The position numbers and the translations under genes were made by a program. DNA of 64,000 bases. It comes from Halomonas sp. BDJS001. GTDB lineage: Bacteria > Pseudomonadota > Gammaproteobacteria > Pseudomonadales > Halomonadaceae. The DNA lies in the NCBI RefSeq assembly GCF_026104355.1, contig NZ_CP110535.1, forward strand, positions 3,286,001 to 3,350,000, given 5' to 3'. This document shows positions 47,929-56,601 of the stretch, in pieces. Each line of letters begins with the position of its first letter. Positions within the stretch are counted from its first letter, which is position 1. The notes beneath the pieces were generated by a model. It had not been told where the DNA came from and ran no database searches. It worked only from the letters and a program-made list of their open reading frames with translations.

Positions 47929-48195
47929 ATGAGTGTTGTCCCCGTTAGCGAAGCAGAGCTGCACGCCAAACTTGAGAAGTGTATTGCCGGTGAACGGCTG
48001 CTGATTGAGCATGAAGGGAATCGCTTTAGTGCCAGAATCCAGCACGTAGGATTGATGGGCGTGAAGGTGATACCTGAAACCGAGATTAAGAACAGCCAGC
48101 GCACACCGGGTGACGTCGAAGGCGTCATGGTGCCCTACGACGAGATACTGGAGCTTGAAGTAAAGGGCGTGGTCTACAGCCGTTTACCAGAATAG
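47929..48195 (+). CDS. Small conserved hypothetical protein
   Basis: This 88-residue acidic protein has ATG 47929 after AAAAGGAGAAAGCG, a strong ribosome site. Pattern MSVVPVSEAELHAKLEKCIA then GNRFSARIQHVGLMGVKVIP suggests a small beta-barrel fold; the PilZ-like 'R..R..' motif is absent. No family recognised. It is monocistronic with a hairpin terminator right after it. Confidence 0.7.
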   Translation: MSVVPVSEAELHAKLEKCIAGERLLIEHEGNRFSARIQHVGLMGVKVIPETEIKNSQRTPGDVEGVMVPYDEILELEVKGVVYSRLPE

Positions 48196-48202
48196 TCTGC
48201 AC

Positions 48203-48243
48203 TTGCACGCCCGGCAAATACGCAAGGCGTGCAAACTGTTTTG
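48203..48243 (+). terminator. Rho-independent terminator of the small gene
   Basis: TTGCACGCC pairs perfectly with GGCGTGCAA (48226-48234); ACTGTTTTG follows. The loop is 14 nt. Confidence 0.55.
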
Positions 48244-48279
48244 TCTATGACTCACTTCCTCGAAAGTAAGCCAACTGAT

Positions 48280-49287
48280 TTAAAACGTCAGGCAGATCTT
48301 GCCGAAGTGCTGCCCAGACTCCTGATAGCGGAAAGCGTCGGCAATCTCGGCAAGCGGGAACTCGCGGTCAATGACCGGATGCATATCAAGGGTTTCAAGG
48401 GCGCGAATCATCTCTATTTGCTGGCGACGACTGCCCACAATCAAGCCCTTCAAGTTCGCCTGCTTGGCCATTAACTTGGCCGTAGGCAGCTCACCTTCAC
48501 GGCCGGTGAGTATGCCAATCAGGGCGATATGCCCGCCGATTTTAATCGCATCAAAGGATTGTGGCAGCGTACCAGGGCCGCCCACTTCGACGATATGATC
48601 AACGCCTTCGCCGTTGGTGAGCTCTTTGACACGCTTACCCCAATCAGGCGTCTCTTTGTAGTTGATGGTGTGCTCGGCGCCCATCTCGCGCAGCCGCGCC
48701 AGCTTTTCGTTTGATGATGAGGTCGCGATGACCCGCGCGCCCATCAGGCGGGCAAACTGCAGGGCAAAAATCGATACCCCACCAGTGCCCAGCACCAGCA
48801 CGCTATCCCCCGCTTTGATACCGCCATCGACGACGAGCGCACGCCAAGCGGTTAAGCCAGCGGTGGTTAAGGTAGCGGACTCTGCGTGGCTATAGCCCTT
48901 GGGCTGATGAGTAAACCACTCGACCGGGCGCACCACCTGCTCACGCGCGTAGCCATCCACGCCGTCGCCCGGCGTGGTGCGAAAATCGCCCACTCTCGCC
49001 GGGCCTTCCAGCCAGTGCGGGAAGAAGGTTGAGACCACTCGGTCGCCAACGGCGAATTCGCTGACGCCTTCGCCGACCGCTTCCACCACCCCCGCGCCGT
49101 CCGACATGGGAATGCGGTTTTGCTCTGTCGAGATCATCCCGGCAACCACTGCGTAGTCGTGGAAATTCAAGGAACTTGCATGAAGGCGTACTTTAATTTC
49201 ACCAGGGCCAGGCTCGCCTGGGGCCGCTAGTTCAACGACCTCTAGCTTGTCTAAACCGCCGGGCTCTCGAAGCTGAATGGCTTGCAT
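48280..49287 (-). CDS. Zinc-independent MDR oxidoreductase (quinone-reductase-like)
   Basis: The protein has 335 residues from ATG 49287 (GGAGGTAGTG before it). It has the MDR fold with NAD(P) loop LVLGTGGVSIFALQFARLMG and the GHIALIGILTGREGELPTAK segment. There is no structural-zinc cysteine cluster and no catalytic Cys/His pair, so it belongs to the zinc-free group acting on quinones or enals. The substrate is unknown. It shares its strand with the ABC exporter upstream. Confidence 0.85.
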   Translation of the reverse strand: MQAIQLREPGGLDKLEVVELAAPGEPGPGEIKVRLHASSLNFHDYAVVAGMISTEQNRIPMSDGAGVVEAVGEGVSEFAVGDRVVSTFFPHWLEGPARVGDFRTTPGDGVDGYAREQVVRPVEWFTHQPKGYSHAESATLTTAGLTAWRALVVDGGIKAGDSVLVLGTGGVSIFALQFARLMGARVIATSSSNEKLARLREMGAEHTINYKETPDWGKRVKELTNGEGVDHIVEVGGPGTLPQSFDAIKIGGHIALIGILTGREGELPTAKLMAKQANLKGLIVGSRRQQIEMIRALETLDMHPVIDREFPLAEIADAFRYQESGQHFGKICLTF

Positions 49288-49331
49288 CACTACCTCCTAT
49301 TGAACGCATGTCGTTAAAAAAAACGACTGGT

Positions 49332-51230
49332 CTATTTTGAGATGAGGGCACTCTCTTCAAGATCAAGGTCGTGACCTAAAAAACCACCCGACTGACGCTG
49401 CCAAAGGCTGGCATAGATCCCCCCTTTCGCCAATAGCTCCTGGTGCGAGCCGGTTTCGACGATACGGCCCTCATCCACCACAATCAGCCGGTCGAGCATG
49501 GCAATGGTGGAAAGCCGATGGGCAATAGCAATCACTGTTTTGCCTTCCATCAAGGTATCCAGCTGTTCTTGAATGGCGGCTTCCACTTCTGAGTCCAGCG
49601 CGGAGGTGGCCTCGTCCAGCACCAGAATCGGGGCATTTTTGAGCAGCACCCGAGCAATCGCAATCCGCTGGCGCTGACCGCCGGAAAGCTTCACACCGCG
49701 CTCGCCCACATGAGCATCCAGCCCGCGGCGCCCTTTCGGGTCGACCAGGTCATTGATAAAGGTGTCCGCATGGGCGCGGCACACCGCGCTCCAAACGTCT
49801 TCGTCGCTGGCGTGTGGACTGCCGTAACGGATGTTGTCACGCAGCGAGCGATGTAGCAGCGAGGTGTCCTGGGTGACCATGCCAATCTGGTGGCGCAGGG
49901 AGGTTTGGGTCACCTCGGCAATGTTCTGCCCATCGATCAAAATCCGCCCACCCTGCACGTCGTAAAAACGCAGCAGCAGATTGGCGAGAGTCGATTTACC
50001 CGCGCCTGAACGGCCGATCAGACCGATTTTCTCGCCGGGCTTGATGGTCAGGCTTAGTCCATCAAAGACGTTTTTACTCTCCCCTTTCGCCTGAGCGTAT
50101 TGAAAGCGCAACTGGTCAAACACAATTTCCCCATGGGGAACCTGAAGCGCTTTCGCATTGGGCGCATCGTTGATGGTTGGCTCCTGGGCAATGGTGTTCA
50201 TGCCATCCTGGACGGTGCCGATATTTTCAAACAGCCCGGCGACTTCCCACAAGATCCAGTCAGACATAAAGCGGATGCGCATCACCAGCGCGATAGCAAT
50301 CGCCAGCACGCCTAGCGAAATCGCCTCCGTGTACCAGGCGCTGATCGCCATGGCCGCAGTGCCCACTAACAGCGCCGTATTCAGCAGCGTCAACCCCACA
50401 CTCATGATCGTCACCAAGCGCATCTGGCGATGCACGGTGACCATAAAGCCTTCCATGGCATCCTTGGCGTAGCCTTGTTCCCGCTCAGTATCTGCAAACA
50501 GCTTAATAGTTTGGATATTGCTGTAGCTGTCCACTACCCGTCCCGTCATCTGGGCGCGGGCGTCCGCCTGGGCCATGGAGACATCCCGCAAACGCGGTAC
50601 GAAGTAGCGCATGATCCCCAAATAACCCACTAACCACAGCCCCAGCGGGATCAGCAGCAGCCAATCTGCCCGGCCCAGCAGATAGGCCGCGCCGGTGAAG
50701 TAGACGATGGCGTAAACCAGCAGATCCATCACCTTGGTGACGGTCTCGCGGATCGCCAGTGCCGTTTGCATCACCTTTTGCGACACCCGCCCGGCAAACT
50801 CGTCCTGATAAAATGCCAGGCTCTGGCTCAGCATATGGCGGTGGGATAACCAGCGTCCAATCATCGGGTAGTTACCGAAAATACTCTGATGGGTGACAAG
50901 TGACTGCATCAGCACCAAGAGTGGCAAACCGATCAGTAGCAGCAACCCCAGGCCAGCAAGCCAGAGGCCGTTATCCGCCCAAAAGCCTGCCCGTTCAACG
51001 TTGCCCAGCCAATCGACCAGTTGGCCCATGTAGCTAAAAAAAACCACTTCCGCTGCCGACACTAGCGCTGTAAACATCGTCATAAGCAGTAACAGCGGCA
51101 ACATCGGCCGTGAGAAGTGCACAATAAAGGGCATTAAGCCTTTGGGCGGCGTTTCCACCTTACCTTCTGGATAGGGGTTAACCCGCGTTTCAAAGTAACG
51201 AAATAACGGCTGTAAAACACGCGATAGCAT
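49332..51230 (-). CDS. ABC transporter, fused membrane and ATPase domains (exporter type)
   Basis: This 632-residue half-transporter has six membrane segments (about 35-345) and a nucleotide-binding domain (about 370-610): Walker A GRSGAGKSTL, Q-loop MVTQDTSLLHRS, signature LSGGQRQRIA, Walker B ILVLDEATSALD and H-loop IAIAHRLSTI are all intact. It would work as a homodimer exporting lipid, drug or peptide. ATG 51230 follows AAGGAAG. Confidence 0.9.
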   Translation of the reverse strand: MLSRVLQPLFRYFETRVNPYPEGKVETPPKGLMPFIVHFSRPMLPLLLLMTMFTALVSAAEVVFFSYMGQLVDWLGNVERAGFWADNGLWLAGLGLLLLIGLPLLVLMQSLVTHQSIFGNYPMIGRWLSHRHMLSQSLAFYQDEFAGRVSQKVMQTALAIRETVTKVMDLLVYAIVYFTGAAYLLGRADWLLLIPLGLWLVGYLGIMRYFVPRLRDVSMAQADARAQMTGRVVDSYSNIQTIKLFADTEREQGYAKDAMEGFMVTVHRQMRLVTIMSVGLTLLNTALLVGTAAMAISAWYTEAISLGVLAIAIALVMRIRFMSDWILWEVAGLFENIGTVQDGMNTIAQEPTINDAPNAKALQVPHGEIVFDQLRFQYAQAKGESKNVFDGLSLTIKPGEKIGLIGRSGAGKSTLANLLLRFYDVQGGRILIDGQNIAEVTQTSLRHQIGMVTQDTSLLHRSLRDNIRYGSPHASDEDVWSAVCRAHADTFINDLVDPKGRRGLDAHVGERGVKLSGGQRQRIAIARVLLKNAPILVLDEATSALDSEVEAAIQEQLDTLMEGKTVIAIAHRLSTIAMLDRLIVVDEGRIVETGSHQELLAKGGIYASLWQRQSGGFLGHDLDLEESALISK

Positions 51231-51316
51231 GAGGCTTCCTTACGTTACTGGCGTTGGTATTAACGGTCTTTAATTTGTTATGTGTAAGTGTGCAGAGGGT
51301 AGATGTCGTTAAAATG

Positions 51317-52360
51317 TCATGAAGGATGGGAGTGGCGCAGCAGCCAACGCGCCCAGAACGGTGCAATAATCATCAGCGTCACCATACGCAACAGGTGATG
51401 AAAAGCGACAAATACCGGATCAATATTTAACGCCACGGCCAAAATGGCCATCTCGCCAATGCCGCCCGGTGCCAGCGCCAGCAGCGCCACATCGCGCCCT
51501 ACCCCGAGCAGTTGGTGAATCAGCTCGGCAAATAGCGCCAGCACAAGCAGCGCTAACAGTGTCGCCACGCCAGACTGCCATAGATAGCGCCCAAAGAGCT
51601 GCCGCGTCATGCCCTGAAAGCGCGAACCAATGGCGCTACCCAGCACCCACAGCATCAGGTTCATTCCCCACTCCGGTAGCGTAAGGCTGGCAATATCAAC
51701 ACCGGATAATAGAGCAGCGACCAGCAGTGGCGCCAGTAAAGCGGGGCTAGGAATGCGCAGCCATCGGCCCAGCGGCAACAGTAACGGGATCATCAGTAGC
51801 ATCCAGCCATGTTCCAAACCACTTTGTACAGGGCCGATGCCCTCGCCACCACCCTCATAGGCCCAAAACAGCGGCGGCAACACCAAAATCACTAAAATGA
51901 TCCGCAGCGACTGCGCCACTGCAATACGCTGGGGGTCGCCGCCGCACTTTTCACCCAGCAGGATCATCGCCGTCATAGCACCAGGCGAGGCACCGAACCA
52001 GGCGCTAACCGGATCAAACCCGCAACGCCGATACCAGGCAGCAGCCACCGCGGTGGAAGCGGCTACTCCCAGCAGCAATAGCGCGGCAGAAACAGGCCAA
52101 TCCAGCACACGATGCGCCAACTGCGGCGTAACCTGGCTACCCAGCACCAGGCCCATGACGGCTAAAAAGACATTACGTAGCGGCTCAGGTACCGAGACCT
52201 TAACACCTTGTGAAGAGGCCAGCAGGTTGGCAATCAGCGGGCCCAGCATCCAGGCCAGGGGCAAACCGGTGAGTTGGAATAGCGTGCCACCCGCGGCGCC
52301 AACGATTAGCGACACTGACAGCGCTTTAGCGCTTCCTGCACTCAGCATGATGCCCTTCAC
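51317..52360 (-). CDS. AbrB family (AbrB_dup) membrane protein
   Basis: This 347-residue protein has about ten membrane segments in two related halves (GTLFQLTGLPLAWMLGPLIA near 25; repeat with PEWGMNLMLWVLGSAIGSRF near 230). It belongs to the family often misnamed 'ammonia monooxygenase' or 'AbrB regulator'; it is a membrane protein, not a DNA-binding AbrB. GTG 52360 after GGAGG or ATG 52348 could be the start. Function unknown; divergent from the riboswitch/ribH unit. Confidence 0.82.
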   Translation of the reverse strand: MKGIMLSAGSAKALSVSLIVGAAGGTLFQLTGLPLAWMLGPLIANLLASSQGVKVSVPEPLRNVFLAVMGLVLGSQVTPQLAHRVLDWPVSAALLLLGVAASTAVAAAWYRRCGFDPVSAWFGASPGAMTAMILLGEKCGGDPQRIAVAQSLRIILVILVLPPLFWAYEGGGEGIGPVQSGLEHGWMLLMIPLLLPLGRWLRIPSPALLAPLLVAALLSGVDIASLTLPEWGMNLMLWVLGSAIGSRFQGMTRQLFGRYLWQSGVATLLALLVLALFAELIHQLLGVGRDVALLALAPGGIGEMAILAVALNIDPVFVAFHHLLRMVTLMIIAPFWARWLLRHSHPS

Positions 52361-52563
52361 ACCGCCTCCCTATATCTCACCACTCAGCCCCCTGAGATAA
52401 TAATTAACCTGCTAAGAGCATCGTAGTCTACCACTGAACCAGCAACTTGGGCTTTAGGGTGGCGGAGGCAGGCCTCTTCTATTGTTGGAATCGGCTTTTA
52501 GCCGTGATCCTGAATCACCGTTTCTTGTCATGCTAATAGTATCCGTTAGCCCGCAAGCAAGCG

Positions 52564-52569
52564 TATAAT
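52564..52569 (+). promoter_or_regulatory. -10 box of the riboswitch/ribH promoter
   Basis: A perfect TATAAT lies 23 bp upstream of the aptamer. I see no good -35 box at 16-18 bp, so the promoter is probable but not secure. Confidence 0.4.
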
Positions 52570-52591
52570 ACCCACCGCCAGTAATGGCGAA

Positions 52592-52756
52592 CTTTCTCAG
52601 GGCGGGGTGTAAGTCCCCACCGGTGGTAATGCCATATCTTAATAGATGCGGACAAGCCCACGAGCGCTCAGCCAAAGGGTGTAACCCAACAGTTGAGGAC
52701 AGCAGATTCGGTGAGATCCCGAAGCCGACGGTCATAGTCCGGATAAAAGAGAAGGT
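52592..52756 (+). ncRNA. FMN riboswitch (RFN element)
   Basis: Conserved RFN parts are present in order: closing stem CTTTCTC (52592), AGGGCGGGGTGTAAGTCCCC, CACCGGTGGTAAT, GCGAGCTC-like inner stems, AACCCAACAG, CGGTGAGATCC, CGAAGCCGACGGTCATAGTC, and the closing strand GAGAAG (52749-52754). It binds FMN and lowers expression of the gene downstream. After the aptamer, 52771-52797 forms a strong hairpin (ACCCG...CGGGT) without a T-run, so control is probably by translation start, not termination. The only gene controlled is ribH. Confidence 0.95.
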
Positions 52757-52855
52757 TTCCTAGTGATATTACCCGTAGCGTTCCAACGCATGCGGGTGCT
52801 GTGCTATTGGATGCCTCATGCCCTGGTTCTGGTAAACAATCCCTAAAGGATAACC

Positions 52856-53332
52856 ATGAATCAGACCCAACCTTCTTCATCCCCTCGCGTTGCCTTTATC
52901 GAAGCGTCTTGGCACCACGATATTGTTACTCAGGCCAGAACAGCCTTTATGGCTCAACTTACCGGCGAGCACGGCTTTTCAGCAGACCAAGTCGAAATAT
53001 TCCAAGTCGCAGGGGCTTACGAAATCCCGCTTCAAGCGAAACTGCTCGCCAAAACTGGCCGTTATAGCGCCATTGTGGGGGCAGGATTTGTCATTGATGG
53101 CGGTATCTATCGGCATGAATTTGTTGCTCAAGCAGTCATTGAAGGCATGATGCAGGCGCAACTGGAAACCGAAATCCCCATTCTTTCGGTTGTGCTAACG
53201 CCTCATCACTTCCATGAACACAGCACGCACCATGATTTTTTCTTTGATCATTTCCGTGCCAAAGGCAAAGAAGCTGCTGAAGCGTTGGTCATGACCCTGG
53301 AAAATCATAAAAGGATTCAAGGGCTACGGTAG
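52856..53332 (+). CDS. ribH: 6,7-dimethyl-8-ribityllumazine synthase, RibH2-like
   Basis: This 158-residue enzyme joins the pyrimidine from GTP with dihydroxybutanone phosphate to make the riboflavin precursor. Visible: FEASWH-like start (VAFIEASWHHDIV), VAGAYEIPLQAKLLA, VGAGFVIDGGIYRHEFVAQA and PILSVVLTPHHFHEH. The GGIYRHEFVA segment and HFHEH in place of the usual GTEEQA resemble RibH2/type-II lumazine synthases. ATG follows AAAGGATAACC. It stands alone after an FMN riboswitch, so it is probably a second, flavin-controlled copy next to a main rib operon elsewhere. Confidence 0.9.
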   Translation: MNQTQPSSSPRVAFIEASWHHDIVTQARTAFMAQLTGEHGFSADQVEIFQVAGAYEIPLQAKLLAKTGRYSAIVGAGFVIDGGIYRHEFVAQAVIEGMMQAQLETEIPILSVVLTPHHFHEHSTHHDFFFDHFRAKGKEAAEALVMTLENHKRIQGLR

Positions 53333-53450
53333 GTCACTGCCTAACCTCTGGTTACGCTTAGGTAGCGGGCAGTCTAAGGATTGGTCGTTGCCTAAGCTAT
53401 TCAGAAACGTTTTCAAATCTGCGATATTACGGAGTGGTAAGGTCGTTTAC

Positions 53451-54362
53451 TCACTCACTATATTCCAGGACACTACACATCACCCCATCAACCTCTTCCG
53501 CCATCGGAATGCTACTAGCAGCGCCGCGTTTTTGTACCGCCAGGGCAGCCGCCGCTGTTGCCCGTTGCAAGCACGTTGAGGGCGTTCGGCCAGCTTGCCT
53601 CGCAGCAAGGAAGTAGCCCACAAAGGTATCGCCTGCGGCTGTTGTATCAATGGCTTTTACCTTTAAGGCCGGTTGAAAAAGGGTTTCGCTGCGGCACTGA
53701 TACCAAGCCCCCTCGCTACCTAAAGTAAGCACTACCTCGACATCGCCAAGCGTTTCTTTACAACGTCTTAGTAAATCTGCAGCACTCGACTCTACCGGCA
53801 TTTGTAATAAAGCGGCGGCCTCTGTGCGGTTAAAGAAAAGTAGTTCACACTGCTCTAAAGGCAGTGATGCCACCTTCGTGGTCATTGGTGCAGGGTTAAA
53901 TATCACTTTGCAGCCGTGGCTCACTGCTAATGGAATAAGCTGATCAAGCCCGTTACATTCGTTCTGAATAAGTAGTGTGTCGCCAGGCTCGGTTTGCGCA
54001 ATCAGCGCTGCCATTCTCTCCCGCGTAAAACCATGATTAGCGCCTGAGAATAGAAGAATAGCGTTTTCACCCAGTGCGTCAATTTGAATAATGGCATGCC
54101 CACTTGGCTCTGGGGTCAATTCGATATCTTTCACACCAACACCCGCAGACTCAAGCTCACTGGTCACCCAGGCATCTATCGATGACACTCGCCCCCAGTG
54201 GCTCACCGCCCCCTTGGCGCGTGCTATCGCCAACGACTGATTGACGCCCTTCCCACCCAAGCCAATATTATACTCACCGCTTTCCAAGGTTTCGCCGGGC
54301 CGAACAAAATAGGGTACACGATAAGTATAATCGATATTGATAGAACCAAAATTAAAGATCAT
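53451..54362 (-). CDS. PfkB family carbohydrate kinase (ribokinase-like)
   Basis: The protein has 303 residues from ATG 54362; GTG 54368 is too near the GAGGG site. PfkB signature 1 is NIGLGGKGVNQSLAIARAKG (near 32) and signature 2 is DTTAAGDTFVGYF (near 250) with the catalytic Asp. It phosphorylates a sugar or polyol at the CH2OH group. It closes the carbohydrate cluster, but a strong terminator separates it from the binding-protein gene, so it should be expressed less. Its role beside the DAK kinase is unclear: perhaps a second substrate. Confidence 0.88.
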   Translation of the reverse strand: MIFNFGSINIDYTYRVPYFVRPGETLESGEYNIGLGGKGVNQSLAIARAKGAVSHWGRVSSIDAWVTSELESAGVGVKDIELTPEPSGHAIIQIDALGENAILLFSGANHGFTRERMAALIAQTEPGDTLLIQNECNGLDQLIPLAVSHGCKVIFNPAPMTTKVASLPLEQCELLFFNRTEAAALLQMPVESSAADLLRRCKETLGDVEVVLTLGSEGAWYQCRSETLFQPALKVKAIDTTAAGDTFVGYFLAARQAGRTPSTCLQRATAAAALAVQKRGAASSIPMAEEVDGVMCSVLEYSE

Positions 54363-54380
54363 TGACACGCCCTCTTATTC

Positions 54381-54411
54381 AAAAAGCCAGCCAGCGTTAA
54401 CGCTGGCTGGC
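54381..54411 (-). terminator. Strong intercistronic terminator after the binding-protein gene
   Basis: A 26-bp perfect palindrome (54386-54411; 11-bp GC-rich arms GCCAGCCAGCG, TTAA in the loop) is followed on the minus strand by TTTTTG. It lies between the solute-binding-protein stop and the PfkB kinase start. Confidence 0.85.
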
Positions 54412-54449
54412 TTCTCATCATGACTTTCCAATCCTTGCTCTTCTAAACC

Positions 54450-55406
54450 CTACTCTTCTAGAACAAAAGGAGAGGTATAGTTATCAACATTATCAGACGT
54501 AATAAGGATACAGTCATAAAGCTGCTTTTCACTATCTAGCCCTGTTTCACCTGTATTGATGTAATGATCAGCGATTTTTACCGCATCTTCTGCAAATACG
54601 GCTACCGGTTGTAGAACAGTATAAGCCAACTCCCCCGAGCGAACCGCATCAACCGCATCGGGTGAACCGTCAAACCCACCAACCAATACATCATCGAGCA
54701 GCCCCTCCTGCTTTAGGGCGACAATAGCGCCTAAGGCCATTTCGTCGTTACCGCTAATGACACCTCTGATATCAGGATGAGAACGGAGCATGCTCTGCAT
54801 TTTATTACGCCCTTCGGTTCGATCCCAATTAGCGATGTCAGATGCCGCCAGGGTAAGGTCGGGGTACTGGCTTAACACCGTCTCATAGCCATTGGATCGT
54901 GTCGCAGCATTGTTATCAGAAGGAGGCCCTTTTAATTCTATATATGATCCCTCGCCATCCAATTGCATTGCCCACTCTTGCGCACCTAACGCGGCACCCT
55001 GTGCATTATTGGAAACCAGTTGCGCCTTGGCCAACCCCTGCTGGTTAATCTCAGCGTTAATAATAAATACCGGAATTCCCGCATCAATTGCTCTTCGCAC
55101 AGCACCTATTGAGCCATCCGCGTTAGCAGGATCCAGAATGATCGCTTTAGCCCCATTGGTAATTGCCGTATCGACCTGATTGCTCTCAGTGTTGGTATCA
55201 CCCACATGGGAACTTACATTTGCGTCATAGCCCAACTCCTCTGCTGTGCGTTCAGCAATGGTGCCTTCCGTTTGCCAATAGGGATTTGACATATCATTGA
55301 CAATAATTGAGATCAGCCCCTTTTCCTGAGCAAAAATAGAGCCGCTAAAGAGCATCGAGACACTGGCGAGTGCTGTAAAAAGCATTTTTTTACTTTTTGG
55401 AAGCAT
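54450..55406 (-). CDS. Sugar ABC transporter substrate-binding protein
   Basis: This 318-residue periplasmic-binding protein 4 family member has a signal peptide at 1-26 (MLFTALASVSMLFSGSIFAQ core) and a ribose-binding-like body: SNPYWQTEGTIAERTAEELG, ILDPANADGSIGAVRRAIDA, GVISGNDEMALGAIVAL. It collects the sugar or polyol for the importer. ATG follows GAGGTAATAATC. Terminator right after it, as is usual for highly expressed binding proteins in mid-operon. Confidence 0.9.
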   Translation of the reverse strand: MLPKSKKMLFTALASVSMLFSGSIFAQEKGLISIIVNDMSNPYWQTEGTIAERTAEELGYDANVSSHVGDTNTESNQVDTAITNGAKAIILDPANADGSIGAVRRAIDAGIPVFIINAEINQQGLAKAQLVSNNAQGAALGAQEWAMQLDGEGSYIELKGPPSDNNAATRSNGYETVLSQYPDLTLAASDIANWDRTEGRNKMQSMLRSHPDIRGVISGNDEMALGAIVALKQEGLLDDVLVGGFDGSPDAVDAVRSGELAYTVLQPVAVFAEDAVKIADHYINTGETGLDSEKQLYDCILITSDNVDNYTSPFVLEE

Positions 55407-55484
55407 GATTATTACCTCATCGTTATGATTGTTAGTCTTTAAATCGGTAGACCTGAGCAGGTCACGCTTCTAAGCAGTGCTACG

Positions 55485-56582
55485 TTAAGTAGCGCTTGCC
55501 CTAGAACCTTCGCGCTTAATTTCTGCAGCTTTCTCAGCCTTTTTCGAGGACTTGTTTTTAGCGCTGTATTGAACATTATTTAGCATGACAGCGAAGACGA
55601 TAACACTGCCCGTGAATACCATCTGCCAGTAGGCAGACACACCGATGATGACAAGACCATCAGCCAGAAAACCAATCACAAAAGCACCCAATAATGTATT
55701 GCGAACCGTGCCGCGCCCCCCCATTAGTGAAGCACCACCAATCACGACTGCCGCAATCGCGGTCAGCTCGTACGTTGTTCCTGCCGTAGGCCCGGCAGAC
55801 GTCAACTGTGAGGCGAGCACAATTCCAGCCATGGCAGCACATACGCCAGAAATGATATAGACAGAGAGCTTAACGCGATTGACAGGAACCCCAGAAAGCT
55901 CGGCAGCACGCGCATTGCCACCTGTAGAGTAAATCCACCGGCCAAAAGGCGTACGGCTGAGCGCCAACATGCAGATAATCGCGACAACAAACAGAATCAA
56001 AACGCCTACCGGAATACCTAATAGCTTATTAAATCCAAGCCACTCAAACCCCGTATTACCCAATGCGGGCTCACCACTTAAACTATTGAAAGTTAAGCCA
56101 TCCGTTAGCAAGAGGGCGGCGCCGCGCGCAACATACAACATACCCAGTGTGGCCACAAAAGCAGGCACTTTGAAGTAGGCAACTAATACGCCATTGATCG
56201 TCCCTACTAGCCCGCCTAGCAAGCAGGTAAGCACCACGACGACCCAGACTGAAGGAAAGAGAGCTAAATCAAGCGCCTCAACCTCTATCCCTTCTAGCAA
56301 CATACCGGCGAACACTCCGCAAAGTGCCAGCGTAGAACCAACCGACAGATCAATACCGCCAGTCAGAATGACAAACAGCATACCGATGCCTAGCAAGCCA
56401 AAAACAGCCACATGTGAAGACATGGTTAAAAAGTTACCCGTTGAAAAGTAAACAGGCGAGAGCATGGAAAAGACAATAATGATTACGATTAATGCGAAAA
56501 AAGCCCGACCTTCCAGCAAAACCTTGACGATATCGATACTGCCTTTTTCAACTGCGTTACTGTTGTGATAAGACATAGTCAT
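55485..56582 (-). CDS. Sugar ABC transporter permease (RbsC type)
   Basis: This 365-residue protein has about ten membrane segments, with the family motif GGIDLSVGSTLALCGVFAG (near 74) and the ATPase-contact motif TAIAAVVIGGASLMGGRGTV (near 275). An RbsC-like single permease would work as a homodimer with the RbsA-like ATPase. The tail is highly basic (KNKSSKKAEKAAEIKREG). Confidence 0.9.
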   Translation of the reverse strand: MTMSYHNSNAVEKGSIDIVKVLLEGRAFFALIVIIIVFSMLSPVYFSTGNFLTMSSHVAVFGLLGIGMLFVILTGGIDLSVGSTLALCGVFAGMLLEGIEVEALDLALFPSVWVVVVLTCLLGGLVGTINGVLVAYFKVPAFVATLGMLYVARGAALLLTDGLTFNSLSGEPALGNTGFEWLGFNKLLGIPVGVLILFVVAIICMLALSRTPFGRWIYSTGGNARAAELSGVPVNRVKLSVYIISGVCAAMAGIVLASQLTSAGPTAGTTYELTAIAAVVIGGASLMGGRGTVRNTLLGAFVIGFLADGLVIIGVSAYWQMVFTGSVIVFAVMLNNVQYSAKNKSSKKAEKAAEIKREGSRASAT

Positions 56583-56601
56583 TACCTATCCGATTGAGTA
56601 A

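Noticed and set aside
49296-49332. GTCGTT-T6-AACGAC on the minus strand between the ABC exporter and MDR genes as a terminator
   Set aside because: The T-run is in the loop, not after the stem.
52454-52880. Minus-strand frames across the ribH leader
   Set aside because: They lie over the FMN riboswitch and read its conserved RNA backwards.
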